This document shows positions 32,859 through 41,690 of a DNA stretch of 41,694 bases, piece by piece. The stretch is from Chloroflexota bacterium. Its GTDB lineage: Bacteria; Chloroflexota; Anaerolineae; Anaerolineales; Anaerolineaceae. Within the stretch, counting starts at the first letter, position 1. Every line of letters starts with the position of its first letter. The stretch is taken from positions 1 to 41,694 of the forward strand of contig JAAZNB010000090.1 of the NCBI GenBank assembly GCA_012798515.1, read 5' to 3'. The translations under genes and the position numbers were made by a program. Below the pieces are notes generated by a model. The model made no database searches. It saw only the letters and a list, made by a program, of their open reading frames with translations, and was not told the DNA's origin.

Positions 32859-34013
32859 TTATAGATCGAAATTCAAATTCCAAATTCCGGAAGAACTCTC
32901 TTCCAGAGTGGAATGATCGCCTACCAGCACCAGCCACGTCTTACCCGGTTTCAAGGGCATGGGAAGGCCCCACTGGTCGAAGAACTGCATGGGGCGGTCT
33001 TTTTCTACCGTACGCCACGACCCTGCGATCATCAACCCGTCGCGAAAGAAGAGGGCGCGTTTGCCGGTGGGATTGGGCCATATGGTAATGTCGTGTAGGG
33101 TCTCAGCATATTCGGTATAGGTGGTAAACAGGATGATGATATTGGCGTAGGAAAGCTGCTCACCGGTCAGATAATCGGTCAGGGGCACCATTTCATCTTT
33201 ATCCAGGTTGGATTCTTCCCAACGTAAATACCGGCTGGTTTGTGGATCGTAGCGCCATTCACCGCGGTCGAAAGCACTGTACTCGATGCCCACCTGGATG
33301 GCAAACTGATCACTTTGCGGCGGGTGATCCTCGAAAATCATACCATCCAACTGGGGGAAGTAAGGAGGAATACCGCTCTGCGCAGCGTACTGAGTGATGC
33401 GCGCGGTGTTGGCGTATACCCAGGGGGATTGGTGAGTGTCTTTGGCTCCGCAGATTACCGGGCAGCCGGCTTCCAGATGGGAGATGGCGCGCTCGCCCAG
33501 GGCCTGGATGATAACGTCATCCACGCGCGGGTCGGCGCTGCCGTAAACCAGCAACCCCTGATACAGGTCGACCAGCTGGGCGTCGACCAGGCGGCCGGAA
33601 CGTAACGAGCCGGCCTGTTCCGCGTTTTGACCATAAAAGACGGCCAGGAAGCGGTTCATGCCCTCGCCGATGTAATATTCGAAGACCATGTCGGCAAAAG
33701 ACAGCCCGGATTGGGGCCGCACACTGGGCGGGTAATTGGAAATCTTTACCATCACCGGGCGGCGGTTGAGCAGCCCAGGGTCTGTAACGGGTTGGCCGGT
33801 CAGCGGGTTGGTGCCGGCGCTAAAACCATAAACCCCTACGACACCAGGCGTAGGGGTAGAAATCTGGGATGGGGATACCGCGCGGTCTGCAGAAGCATTT
33901 CCAACCGGCAGAATCCGAGATGAACTCCCTTCCGGCCCGGAGGCGGCGAAAGGGAAGAGCAAGAAGATCAAAAGGACGGCGCGAACCAGCGCATTGTTCA
34001 GGCCAGCAGCCAT
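32859..34013 (-). CDS. DUF3048 (YerB-like) exported protein
   Basis: A 384-residue protein with an N-terminal signal or membrane helix (about residues 9-26), a Ser/Thr/Pro-rich spacer, and two DUF3048 regions. Recognisable blocks are NPLTGQPV (near 70), RPVMVKISNYPPSVRPQSGLSFADMVFEYYIGEGMNRFLAVFYG (from about 84), and the C-terminal GxW-like IAGSWRTVEKDRPMQFFD...LKPGKTWLVLV. The family is common in Gram-positive and Chloroflexota envelopes, and its activity is unknown. The ATG overlaps the coaBC 3' end by 16 nt, so the gene is probably coupled to it. Confidence 0.9.
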   Translation of the reverse strand: MAAGLNNALVRAVLLIFLLFPFAASGPEGSSSRILPVGNASADRAVSPSQISTPTPGVVGVYGFSAGTNPLTGQPVTDPGLLNRRPVMVKISNYPPSVRPQSGLSFADMVFEYYIGEGMNRFLAVFYGQNAEQAGSLRSGRLVDAQLVDLYQGLLVYGSADPRVDDVIIQALGERAISHLEAGCPVICGAKDTHQSPWVYANTARITQYAAQSGIPPYFPQLDGMIFEDHPPQSDQFAIQVGIEYSAFDRGEWRYDPQTSRYLRWEESNLDKDEMVPLTDYLTGEQLSYANIIILFTTYTEYAETLHDITIWPNPTGKRALFFRDGLMIAGSWRTVEKDRPMQFFDQWGLPMPLKPGKTWLVLVGDHSTLEESSSGIWNLNFDL

Positions 34014-35215
34014 TGAACGATCTGCTCCATGATACGGTCGGCAACTTCCTGTTTCGAAAGCAGCGGCAAGGTCTCTTGCCGGCCGCCGGCAAACAGCAAA
34101 GTGACCCGGTTGGTATCCACTTCGAAACCGGCATCTTTGGCCGAGATGTCATTGGCCACAATCATATCCAGGTGTTTGGCTTGCAGCTTGGATTGAGCGT
34201 TGTGTAGCAGATCCTGGCTTTCGGCGGCAAACCCGACCACACAGCGGGGCCCTTCACCGGCGGTGCGCCGGGCAGCTACTTCGGCCAGGATGTCCGTGGT
34301 GGGGGCCAGGTTCAGTTGGGTGAAGCCACTTTGTTTCTTGATTTTCTGATCGGCAAAATCAGCGGGACGGAAGTCGGCTACGGCGGCGGCCATCAACAGG
34401 GCGTCGGCGCCGGCCGTCTCGCGCAGCACGACTGCGAGCATCTCGGCCGCGGTGTGGATCTCCAGGCGATGGGCTCCGCCCGGTGTGGGCAAAGCGTTGG
34501 GCCCGGTGATGAGGGTCACGTCGGCTCCGGCGTCGATAGCAGCCTGCGCCAGGGCAAAGCCCTGTTTACCCGAAGAGCGGTTGGAGATGAAACGCACCGG
34601 GTCGATGGGTTCCTGGGTACCGCCGGCCGTCACGACGATTTTCTTTCTGGCCAGCGGGCCGCCGCGGCTGAGCACGTAGCGGGCGAAGCCCAGGATTTCG
34701 AGTGGCTCGACCATACGGCCGGGACCTACCAGGCCGGAAGCCAGGTGCCCGGAAGCCGGTCCGATGGTGTGGGCGCCGCGTTGGCGTAACAGTTCCAGGT
34801 TGGCCTGGGTGGCGGGATGAGCGTACATGCCTCCATCCATGGCCGGCGCCAACAGCAGCGGGCAGTCCGAAGCCAGGTGGGCCAGGACCAGCAGATTATC
34901 CGCCTGGCCACTGGCCAGCTTGGAGATCGTGCTGGCGCTGGCCGGGGCAACGACGATCAGGTCGGCCGACCGGCCCAGAGTGATGTGCGCCACGTGTCCC
35001 TCGCCGCCCCATAGGTCCTGATCGGTGTAAGCCTTCCGGGAGGTGACGGATTGAAACGTGAGGGGGTGAATGAAGTGCAGCGCGCCCTGGGTGAGGACGA
35101 CGTCTACCACAGCACCTGCCTGGTGGAGTTTGGAGGCCAGGTCGGCGCCCTTATAGGCCGCAATCGAACCGGTGATTCCAAGGATGATGGTTTTGCCGGC
35201 AAACGGGTTAGACAT
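33998..35215 (-). CDS. coaBC: Phosphopantothenoylcysteine decarboxylase/phosphopantothenate-cysteine ligase
   Basis: A 405-residue bifunctional CoA-pathway enzyme: the C-terminal half joins cysteine to 4'-phosphopantothenate and the N-terminal flavoprotein half decarboxylates the product. The CoaC half has GSIAAYK, catalytic H77 (VAHITLGR) and APAMDGGM. The usual Asn of that motif is D127, and the Cys that E. coli uses as acid is S160 (LASGLVGPGRM). The CoaB half carries TAGGTQEPIDPVRFISNRSSGKQG (near 192), AAAVADFRP, KIKK and GFAAES. Both halves are full length. The ATG lies 2 nt after the coaX stop. Variant CoaC residues occur in other phyla, so activity is still expected. Confidence 0.95.
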   Translation of the reverse strand: MSNPFAGKTIILGITGSIAAYKGADLASKLHQAGAVVDVVLTQGALHFIHPLTFQSVTSRKAYTDQDLWGGEGHVAHITLGRSADLIVVAPASASTISKLASGQADNLLVLAHLASDCPLLLAPAMDGGMYAHPATQANLELLRQRGAHTIGPASGHLASGLVGPGRMVEPLEILGFARYVLSRGGPLARKKIVVTAGGTQEPIDPVRFISNRSSGKQGFALAQAAIDAGADVTLITGPNALPTPGGAHRLEIHTAAEMLAVVLRETAGADALLMAAAVADFRPADFADQKIKKQSGFTQLNLAPTTDILAEVAARRTAGEGPRCVVGFAAESQDLLHNAQSKLQAKHLDMIVANDISAKDAGFEVDTNRVTLLFAGGRQETLPLLSKQEVADRIMEQIVQWLLA

Positions 35216-35217
35216 TG

Positions 35218-35982
35218 TCAGTGGTTCAGCTCCCAGATCAAACGAATGCCTTCCAGGGTGAGCCAGGGCGACACGACCTGGATGACCGGCGTCTCCTTAG
35301 CGATGATTTCGGCAAAGCCGCCTGTAGCGATGACTTTCATGTCCGGGCCCAGGGTGTGTGAAAAGCGCTCCACCATGCCCTCCACCATGGCTACGTAACC
35401 GAACAGCAGCCCGGATTGGATGGCGTGCACGGTATTGCGACCGATCACCGCCGGCGGGCGCTGAATGTCCACACGGGGAAGCTTGGCTGTGCGCTGGAAG
35501 AGCGCCTGGGTGGCGATGCCGATGCCGGGAGCGATGGCCCCGCCCAGGTAGCCGCCTTCTTCGGTGATGGCGTTGAAGGTGGTAGCGGTGCCGAAATCGA
35601 TAATGCAGGCCGGCCCGCCGTGGTGGTGCAATACGGCAACCGCATCGGCGATACGATCTACGCCCACGGCGTTCGGCTCTTCGTACAGGATTTCCAGATC
35701 GAACTTGAGACCGTGATCGATGACCAGGGCATCCAGTTTGAGGTATTGTTTTATCGCTTTGACGATCCGGCCCGTCAGGGGCGGGACGACCGAAGCGATA
35801 CATACCCCCTGGATCTGTTCGATGGAGGTGCCGCTGTTCTGGAGTAAGCCGAGCATTTGCAGGCCGTATTCATCGGGCATACGGTCGTGATCGGTTGCCA
35901 GACGCCAACGCGAGCCCAGGGTCTTGCCTTCGTAGAGGCCCAGGGTCAGGTTGGTATTGCCAATATCGATGGCCAGTAGCAT
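35218..35982 (-). CDS. coaX: Type III pantothenate kinase
   Basis: A 254-residue CoaX kinase that phosphorylates pantothenate, the first step of CoA synthesis. The N-terminal LLAIDIGNTNLTLG is the ASKHA phosphate-1 motif. GVDRIADAVAV and DFGTATTFNAI contain the catalytic Asp and the phosphate-2 loop, and GGAIAPGIGIATQALFQRTAKLP the substrate lid. The ATG at 35982 is chosen because it gives the standard CoaX N-terminus; a TTG at 36006, right after the upstream stop codon, would add eight residues. Its neighbours are the homocysteine methyltransferase-MTHFR gene and coaBC, spaced so closely that they must share an mRNA. Confidence 0.95.
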   Translation of the reverse strand: MLLAIDIGNTNLTLGLYEGKTLGSRWRLATDHDRMPDEYGLQMLGLLQNSGTSIEQIQGVCIASVVPPLTGRIVKAIKQYLKLDALVIDHGLKFDLEILYEEPNAVGVDRIADAVAVLHHHGGPACIIDFGTATTFNAITEEGGYLGGAIAPGIGIATQALFQRTAKLPRVDIQRPPAVIGRNTVHAIQSGLLFGYVAMVEGMVERFSHTLGPDMKVIATGGFAEIIAKETPVIQVVSPWLTLEGIRLIWELNH

Positions 35983-36006
35983 GCGTTTTCCCGTAAGGTT
36001 AATCAA

Positions 36007-37887
36007 TCAGGTCTCTGCTTTGAGGATGGGTTGGATACTTTCGATGATTTCAGCGGCGTAATCGAAGCGGTTGAAGGCCGGCATGATGTAGACGCCTTGG
36101 GCAAAAGCGTGTATCTGCTCTACTAATTCTATCGCAATTTCGATCCCCGTCCGGGCTGGTTTTTCGCCGGCCTGTTCCATGCGGTACAGGATCTCCTCCG
36201 GGATGATGATCCCGGGGACTTCATGATGCAAGAACCGGGCGTGACGGGCGCTGGCCAGGGGCAGGATTCCTACCACCACGGGGACATTGAGCGGGCCATT
36301 CTCGGACTCGTAATGCTTCAAGAAATCCCGGGCGCGCTGCAAGTCGTACACCGGTTGTGAGAGCACAAAGTCGGCTCCGGCGCGCAACTTGCGGCGCAGG
36401 TTCTTGATCTCCTGGGCCGGGTCTGGCGGGTTAAGATTGAGGGCACATCCCACCAGGAAAGAAGTCGGCTGCCCGATGTTCGAGCCGGAGTGGTCGACGC
36501 CGGCGTTGAACCCCTGTTTGATCAACTTGATCAACCCGGAGGGGACCAGGTCATAGTTATCCATGGCTTCAGGGTAATCCCCGATGGCGGTGGGGTCGCC
36601 CATAACGACAAACACATTGCGTACCATCAGGGCGTGGGCGGCCAGCAGGTCTCCCTGGACGCGCAGCAGATTGCGCCCGCGGGTGGGAAAATGCAGCACC
36701 GTTTCCACCCCAACGTTGCGCTGGATCAGGTCGCACACCGCCCAGGGACTCATGCGCATGCGCGCCATGGGGCTATCCGCGACGTCGATCACGTCTACCC
36801 CGGCTTCAGCCAGCATGCTGGCCCCGGCCAGCAGCTTGTGGGTGGACAGGCCCCGCGGTGGGTCCATCTCTACCGCGGTGACGAACTTGCCGGCGGCTAG
36901 TTTCTGCGCCAGGCGGGTGGGCTGTTCGGCGGAAGAGATGTCTACCGGTTCGGGGGTACGCAGGCTGGGGCCGTTGAAGGTAGAGGACGCTTCGGCGTTT
37001 TCCATGGCGCTGCACATGGCGGCGATATGGCGGGGAGTCGTACCGCAGCAGCCGCCGATGACCCTGGCCCCGGCCTGCCAGAACAAGGGCGCATATTCGC
37101 CAAAATAATCCGGGGCATCCGGGTACATGATGCGCCCACTGACCTGTTCAGGCCAGCCGGCGTTGGGCATGGCCGAGAACAAAGCTTCGGGTACGGCCTG
37201 GCGCATTTGCTTCAAGATGCGTAATACCTGATTGGGCCCGCCGGAGCAATTAACCCCGATGACGTCTGCCCCGGCTTCTTGCAGCCAGTGGGCCACGCGG
37301 CGGGGGTCGTCGCCCAACAAGGTGCGATCGTCGCGGGTGTAAGTCATCGAGGCCAGGATAGGCAGGTGGCCGGCAGCCTGGCGAGCGGCCTGAATGGCCT
37401 CGCGAATCTCGTACAGGTCGGTCATGGTCTCGATAATGAACAGATCTACGCCGGCCTCGGCCAGGGCGCCGGCCTGTTCCAGAAAAGCCTGGCGGGCCTC
37501 TTCGGGCTGTACACGGCCAAACGGCGAGAGACGGACTCCCAACGGGCCGATGTCACCGGCGATGAATACGTTTTGGAAAGAAGCCAGAACGACGCGCCGG
37601 GCCAGCTCGACCCCGGCACGATTGATCTCGGCCACTTTGTCCCCCAGGCCAAAACGTCCCAGCTTGTACCGATTGGCGCTGAACGTGTTGGTCTGGACGA
37701 CCTCGGCTCCGGCGTCGATGTACTCACGGTGGACTTCGCCGACCAGGGCAGGTTGGGCCAGATTGAGCTCGTCAAAACAGTGGTTAAACTCGACGCCGCG
37801 CTGGTTGAGCACGGTGCCCATGGCGCCATCGAACAGCACCGGTCGGGTTTTATTGTGTAAATAGTGCAGAAAACCTTGCTCACTCAT
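36007..37887 (-). CDS. Homocysteine S-methyltransferase / methylenetetrahydrofolate reductase fusion
   Basis: A 626-residue bifunctional protein like Bacillus YitJ. The N-terminal domain (about 1-295) is a zinc-dependent homocysteine methyltransferase, with FDGAMGT, GVNCSGGP and GGCCGTTP carrying the Zn-binding Cys residues. The C-terminal domain (about 325-610) is a flavin-dependent MTHFR that makes 5-methyl-THF, with VEMDPPRG, the FMN/FAD-side VFVVMGDPTAIGDYP, and LSQPVYD. It can both produce methyl-THF and transfer methyl to homocysteine from some donor. The methyl donor of the first domain is not known. The ATG lies 11 nt after the metH stop and there is no terminator between, so the two are co-transcribed. 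Confidence 0.95.
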   Translation of the reverse strand: MSEQGFLHYLHNKTRPVLFDGAMGTVLNQRGVEFNHCFDELNLAQPALVGEVHREYIDAGAEVVQTNTFSANRYKLGRFGLGDKVAEINRAGVELARRVVLASFQNVFIAGDIGPLGVRLSPFGRVQPEEARQAFLEQAGALAEAGVDLFIIETMTDLYEIREAIQAARQAAGHLPILASMTYTRDDRTLLGDDPRRVAHWLQEAGADVIGVNCSGGPNQVLRILKQMRQAVPEALFSAMPNAGWPEQVSGRIMYPDAPDYFGEYAPLFWQAGARVIGGCCGTTPRHIAAMCSAMENAEASSTFNGPSLRTPEPVDISSAEQPTRLAQKLAAGKFVTAVEMDPPRGLSTHKLLAGASMLAEAGVDVIDVADSPMARMRMSPWAVCDLIQRNVGVETVLHFPTRGRNLLRVQGDLLAAHALMVRNVFVVMGDPTAIGDYPEAMDNYDLVPSGLIKLIKQGFNAGVDHSGSNIGQPTSFLVGCALNLNPPDPAQEIKNLRRKLRAGADFVLSQPVYDLQRARDFLKHYESENGPLNVPVVVGILPLASARHARFLHHEVPGIIIPEEILYRMEQAGEKPARTGIEIAIELVEQIHAFAQGVYIMPAFNRFDYAAEIIESIQPILKAET

Positions 37888-37898
37888 AAAATTATCCG

Positions 37899-40800
37899 TT
37901 ACGACTGGCCCATCGATTTGACCAACTGTTCGATGCGTGTCTCACCGATGTTGTAATATTTCGCCTGCGGGTGGTGCAGGGTGATGGCGGCCGTGGACTG
38001 CTCGGGGACGAGCTGGAAGGCCGGGGTCAACTGCATCCCCAGGTCGCGCTCGGCCGGCAGCAGCTGGAACACTTTTTGGTGATCGTCCAGGTCAGGAATG
38101 GCGGGGTAACCCCAGGAATAGCGTTTGCCTTGCTCGGCTTCCAGGCCTAATTCGCGGCGCACGTGTTGGTGCAGGTAATCGGCGGCGGCTTCGGCCATCT
38201 GTACGGCCAGGCCGTGGGTGAAATAGGCTTCGCTGTAATCACCGGCTTCTTGCAGGCGTTCAAAGCGCCGGCTGGCTTCTTCGCCAATGGTCACAATCTG
38301 GAAAGCGGCCACGTCCATCTTCCCGGACTCGACCGGGGCGAAGTAGTCGGCCAGGCAGAGGAATTCTCCACCCGCCTGGCGGGGGAAGGTGAAGCGCATC
38401 CGTTCGACCGGGGCGCCGCTCTGCACGGATTCGGGCTCATAGATCAGCAGGTCGTCGCCCTGGGATTGGACCGGCCAGTAACCATAGATGCCCTGGGGGA
38501 ACAGCCAGGGATCCTTTTGGGCCTGGCGGCGCATCTGGTCCAGGCGCTGTTCATATTCTGCTTGCAGCTTTTCCCAGGCTTCACCGTGGGTGTTCTTGGC
38601 GCCCCACGACAGGCGGAACAACTCGTTCTTGGCCAGGTGTTGGAAGACGATCTCCAGCGGCATCTGGCGCACCAGACGGGGCCCGTAATGGGGTGGGGAG
38701 GGAATGCGACCGGCCGGCAGCACCGAGGAGTGCCGCGCACCGGCGTTGGAAGCGGGAGCTGTGCGCATCTTGCGCCCCAATTCCATCTCGGACTCCTGGC
38801 GCATACGCTCGTTCAATACCTGGCGCTGCTCGGGATGGCTCAGCTGGTCCATGGTTTCCAGCCCTTCGAAAGCGTCCTTGCAATAGAATACCCCTGCCGG
38901 GTAGAAAGCTTCCTGGTCGGTGAGCAGAATGCGGCGCCCAAAACGGCGGTTGATGGCGGCGCCGCCGATCAGGACGGGGAAATCCAGCCCGCGGCGGTGC
39001 AGCTCGTTGACGATGAGGGGCATTTGTTTGCTGGTGCTGACCAGCAGGGCGCTCAGGCCGATGGCGCTGGCGTGCACTTCGACCGCCTTGGAGATGATCG
39101 TCTCGGCCGGCACCTGTTTGCCCAGGTCGATTACGTCGTAGCCGTTGTTGGAGAGGATGGTTTTCACCAGGTTCTTCCCGATGTCGTGTACGTCGCCGTA
39201 CACGGTGGCCAGCACGATCAGGCCCTTGCTGGTGCCTTCCTTGCGTTCCAGGTAATTTTCCAGGTGGGCCACAGACTTCTTCATCACCTCGGCGGACTGC
39301 AGGACGAACGGCAGGATCAGCTCGCCGCTACCGAAGCGGTCGCCGACCTCCTTCATCGCAGGGAGCAGCACGGTGTTCAAAACTGTCACTGCGGTGTCCG
39401 ATTTCTTGGCCTGGGGATCGCGGGCGAGAATCTCGTCGATATCCTGCTCGACGTTCTCTTTCTGGCGATGCAAGATGCGCCAGTGCAGGCGCTGTTCGGG
39501 GCTCATTGCCTCCAGCTCGGCCTGTTGGTGGTCGGTTTTGGCCTGGGGCGTACCGGCGCTGTTCTGGAAATATTCGATCAGGCGCTGCAGCGCGTCTGGG
39601 TGGCGATAATAGATCAGGTCTTCGGCCAACTGGCGCTCTTCGGGAGAGATGTCGGCGTAGGGGGTGATGTGGGCCGGGTTGACGATGGCCATATCCAGCC
39701 CGGACTGTACGGCGTGGTAGAGCATGATGCTGTTGAGCACGGCCCGCGCGTTCTGTGCCAGGCCAAAGGACACGTTACTCAGGCCCAACGAAGTCAACAC
39801 GCCCGGCAAGGCAGCCTTGATGCGGCGGATGCCTTCTATCGTCTCGATGGCCGACAGGTTGAACTCGGCGTCGCCGGTGGCCAGGGTGAAGGTCAGGTCG
39901 TCGAAGACCAGGTCTTCGGGGCGCAGGCCGTATTGGTTGACGGCCAGGTCGTAGATGCGCTGGGCCACCTCAAGTTTGCGATCGGCGGTTTTGGCCATGC
40001 CTTGCTCGTCGATGGTCAGGGCGATCACGGCGGCGTTGTATTTCCGGGCCAGGTCGAGGATGCGTTCGGCTTTGGCCGGGCCGGCCTCCAGGTTGATGGA
40101 GTTGATCAGGCAGCGCCCGGGGGCCGTCTTGAGCGCCGTTTCGATCACCTCGACCTCGGTCGAGTCGATCACGAAGGGCGCCGATACCACCGGGGAGAGG
40201 GCTTTGATCACCCGCTGCATGGTTTCGGATTCGTTGGCCCGTTCAGTCAGCGCCACGCACAGGTCCAGGCCATGGGCGCCGCGATCGACCTGCTGGCGGG
40301 CGATGGTGAGGATGTCATCATAGGCCTCGGCCAGGATCAGTTCCTTGAATTTGCGGCTGCCCTGTGTGTTGAGACGTTCTCCGATGAGGAACGGCCGCGG
40401 CTCTTGCAGCATGGGCACGGCCTGGATGGATGAGGCCAGGTTGGGCGTAGCCGGCAGGGACACGTGCTGGCGAGGCCGCCCATGGACACTGTCTACCAGG
40501 GCGCGCAGATGTTCGGGTGTGGTGCCGCAACAGCCACCGATCACGCTGACGCCAAATTTGTCGACGTATTCGGTCAGCGCATCCGCGAAGGGTTGGGGCT
40601 CCAACGGATAAACCGCCTGGCCATCCACGTTCAAGGGCAGGCCGGCGTTGGGGATGCAGGAGACCGGCAGGTGGGCGTGCTCACCCAGGTATTGGATCGG
40701 GTCGCGCATGTAATCCGGCCCGGTGGAACAGTTCAGCCCGACCACGTCGATAGGCATGCCTTCCAGAATGGCCAGCACGGCGGAAATGTCGGTGCCCAGC

Positions 40801-41432
40801 AGCATACGCCCGGTGGTGTCCAGCGTGACCTGGGCCTGAATGGGCAGGTAGATACCCGTTTCGGTGAAGGCTTGCTGCAAGCCGGTGATGGCAGCTTTGA
40901 CTTCCAGGATGTCTTGTGAAGTTTCGATCAACAACACGTCCACGCCGCCTTCGATCAGGCCACGCGCCTGCTCACGGAACACATCGGCCAGATCGTCGAA
41001 AGTGACGTTTGAGAGCTCGGGATCGCTCATCGAGGGCAGCTTGCCGGAAGGGCCGATGGAACCGGCGACGAAACGGGGCTGCCCGTTATGGCTGTATTCG
41101 TCCGCCAGGCGGCGCGCCAGGCGGGCAGCCTGCTGGTTGATCTCGATCACCTGATCTTGCAGGCCATATTCGGCCATGGTGATGCGATTGGAGCGAAAGG
41201 TGCAGGTCTCGACCACGTCGACGCCGGCTTCATAGAAAGAGCGGTGCACGGCTTCCACCGCCTGCGGGTAGCTGATTACCAGGTAATCGTTACAGCCGAC
41301 CGTGCGGGCGCCACCAAACTCTATCTCGCCCAGGTTCATCTTTTGCAGGCTGGTGCCCATGGCGCCATCGTAGATGAGGACGTTGTGGTTGAGGTGGTCC
41401 AGGTAGCGGCGGTTGGTATATTTTCTTGCCAT
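37899..41432 (-). CDS. metH: Cobalamin-dependent methionine synthase
   Basis: A 1177-residue MetH that transfers methyl from 5-methyl-THF to homocysteine through cobalamin. Domains in order are the homocysteine-binding barrel (about 1-310; GLNCSTGP and GGCCGTTP zinc Cys), the pterin-binding barrel (about 330-610; ERLNTQG...), the cobalamin cap and Rossmann domain (about 650-860; H749 in DVHDIG is the lower axial ligand, GGAAINRRFG follows), and the AdoMet-binding reactivation domain (about 920-1177; RYSWGYPAIPDLDD near 1105). All key residues are present. The ATG at 41432 is used because GGAGAG lies just upstream and the longer open frame runs into the riboswitch. It opens the operon with the MTHFR fusion, coaX, coaBC and the DUF3048 gene. 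Confidence 0.97.
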   Translation of the reverse strand: MARKYTNRRYLDHLNHNVLIYDGAMGTSLQKMNLGEIEFGGARTVGCNDYLVISYPQAVEAVHRSFYEAGVDVVETCTFRSNRITMAEYGLQDQVIEINQQAARLARRLADEYSHNGQPRFVAGSIGPSGKLPSMSDPELSNVTFDDLADVFREQARGLIEGGVDVLLIETSQDILEVKAAITGLQQAFTETGIYLPIQAQVTLDTTGRMLLGTDISAVLAILEGMPIDVVGLNCSTGPDYMRDPIQYLGEHAHLPVSCIPNAGLPLNVDGQAVYPLEPQPFADALTEYVDKFGVSVIGGCCGTTPEHLRALVDSVHGRPRQHVSLPATPNLASSIQAVPMLQEPRPFLIGERLNTQGSRKFKELILAEAYDDILTIARQQVDRGAHGLDLCVALTERANESETMQRVIKALSPVVSAPFVIDSTEVEVIETALKTAPGRCLINSINLEAGPAKAERILDLARKYNAAVIALTIDEQGMAKTADRKLEVAQRIYDLAVNQYGLRPEDLVFDDLTFTLATGDAEFNLSAIETIEGIRRIKAALPGVLTSLGLSNVSFGLAQNARAVLNSIMLYHAVQSGLDMAIVNPAHITPYADISPEERQLAEDLIYYRHPDALQRLIEYFQNSAGTPQAKTDHQQAELEAMSPEQRLHWRILHRQKENVEQDIDEILARDPQAKKSDTAVTVLNTVLLPAMKEVGDRFGSGELILPFVLQSAEVMKKSVAHLENYLERKEGTSKGLIVLATVYGDVHDIGKNLVKTILSNNGYDVIDLGKQVPAETIISKAVEVHASAIGLSALLVSTSKQMPLIVNELHRRGLDFPVLIGGAAINRRFGRRILLTDQEAFYPAGVFYCKDAFEGLETMDQLSHPEQRQVLNERMRQESEMELGRKMRTAPASNAGARHSSVLPAGRIPSPPHYGPRLVRQMPLEIVFQHLAKNELFRLSWGAKNTHGEAWEKLQAEYEQRLDQMRRQAQKDPWLFPQGIYGYWPVQSQGDDLLIYEPESVQSGAPVERMRFTFPRQAGGEFLCLADYFAPVESGKMDVAAFQIVTIGEEASRRFERLQEAGDYSEAYFTHGLAVQMAEAAADYLHQHVRRELGLEAEQGKRYSWGYPAIPDLDDHQKVFQLLPAERDLGMQLTPAFQLVPEQSTAAITLHHPQAKYYNIGETRIEQLVKSMGQS

Positions 41433-41485
41433 GATGTCTCTCCGGTAGCGGCAGAAAGCGTTTGAAGGGCTTTCCGCCCTGGTGG

Positions 41486-41514
41486 TTAAATAAAAATCCT
41501 CTCGGGAGAGAGGC
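41486..41514 (-). terminator. Riboswitch-controlled terminator upstream of metH
   Basis: CCTCTC/GAGAGG (41498-41503 with 41508-41513, 4-nt loop) followed on the minus strand by ATTTTTATTT. It lies between the SAM aptamer and metH. The GAGAG at the 3' end of the aptamer P1 can pair with the CUCUC of this stem, giving an alternative antiterminator. Confidence 0.85.
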
Positions 41515-41527
41515 ATAGACTGCGCAG

Positions 41528-41636
41528 CACTCTCATCTTCCAGGAAATCGTCGGGATTTCCTGCCGGAATTGGCACCGCACTCGCGGTTGCCGAGGTTTC
41601 ATTGGGCCGGTCCCTCCACCTCTCTGGATGAGCTTC
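41528..41636 (-). ncRNA. SAM-I (S-box) riboswitch
   Basis: On the minus strand the sequence has the S-box signature: P1 CUCAUC (41627-41632) with GAUGAG (41532-41537), then AGAGAGGUGGAGGGAC with the kink-turn, CCCAAUGAAACCUCGGCAACC, GGUGCCAAUUCC, and a P4 hairpin GGAAAUC/GAUUUCC. With SAM bound, P1 forms, the downstream terminator folds and metH and the following genes are turned off. It lies about 96 nt upstream of the metH start. Confidence 0.95.
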
Positions 41637-41661
41637 AAGGACAATTTTGTTCCTGGCAAAA

Positions 41662-41690
41662 ATTCTACCACATTAGTAATAATTGTCCAA
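41662..41690 (-). promoter_or_regulatory. Promoter of the metH operon
   Basis: TTGGAC (41685-41690) and TAGAAT (41662-41667) are 17 bp apart on the minus strand, in an AT-rich stretch. The predicted transcription start, near 41655, lies some 20 nt before the riboswitch aptamer. Confidence 0.75.

Noticed and set aside
38163-40433. 756-codon open frame on the plus strand opposite metH
   Set aside because: It is a shadow of the GC-rich metH gene: no family resemblance, Gly/His/Val-rich composition, and it lies fully inside a well-supported coding region.
41433-41576. 48-residue N-terminal extension of MetH
   Set aside because: The extension would be encoded by the SAM riboswitch and its terminator; a good ribosome-binding site precedes the ATG at 41432.
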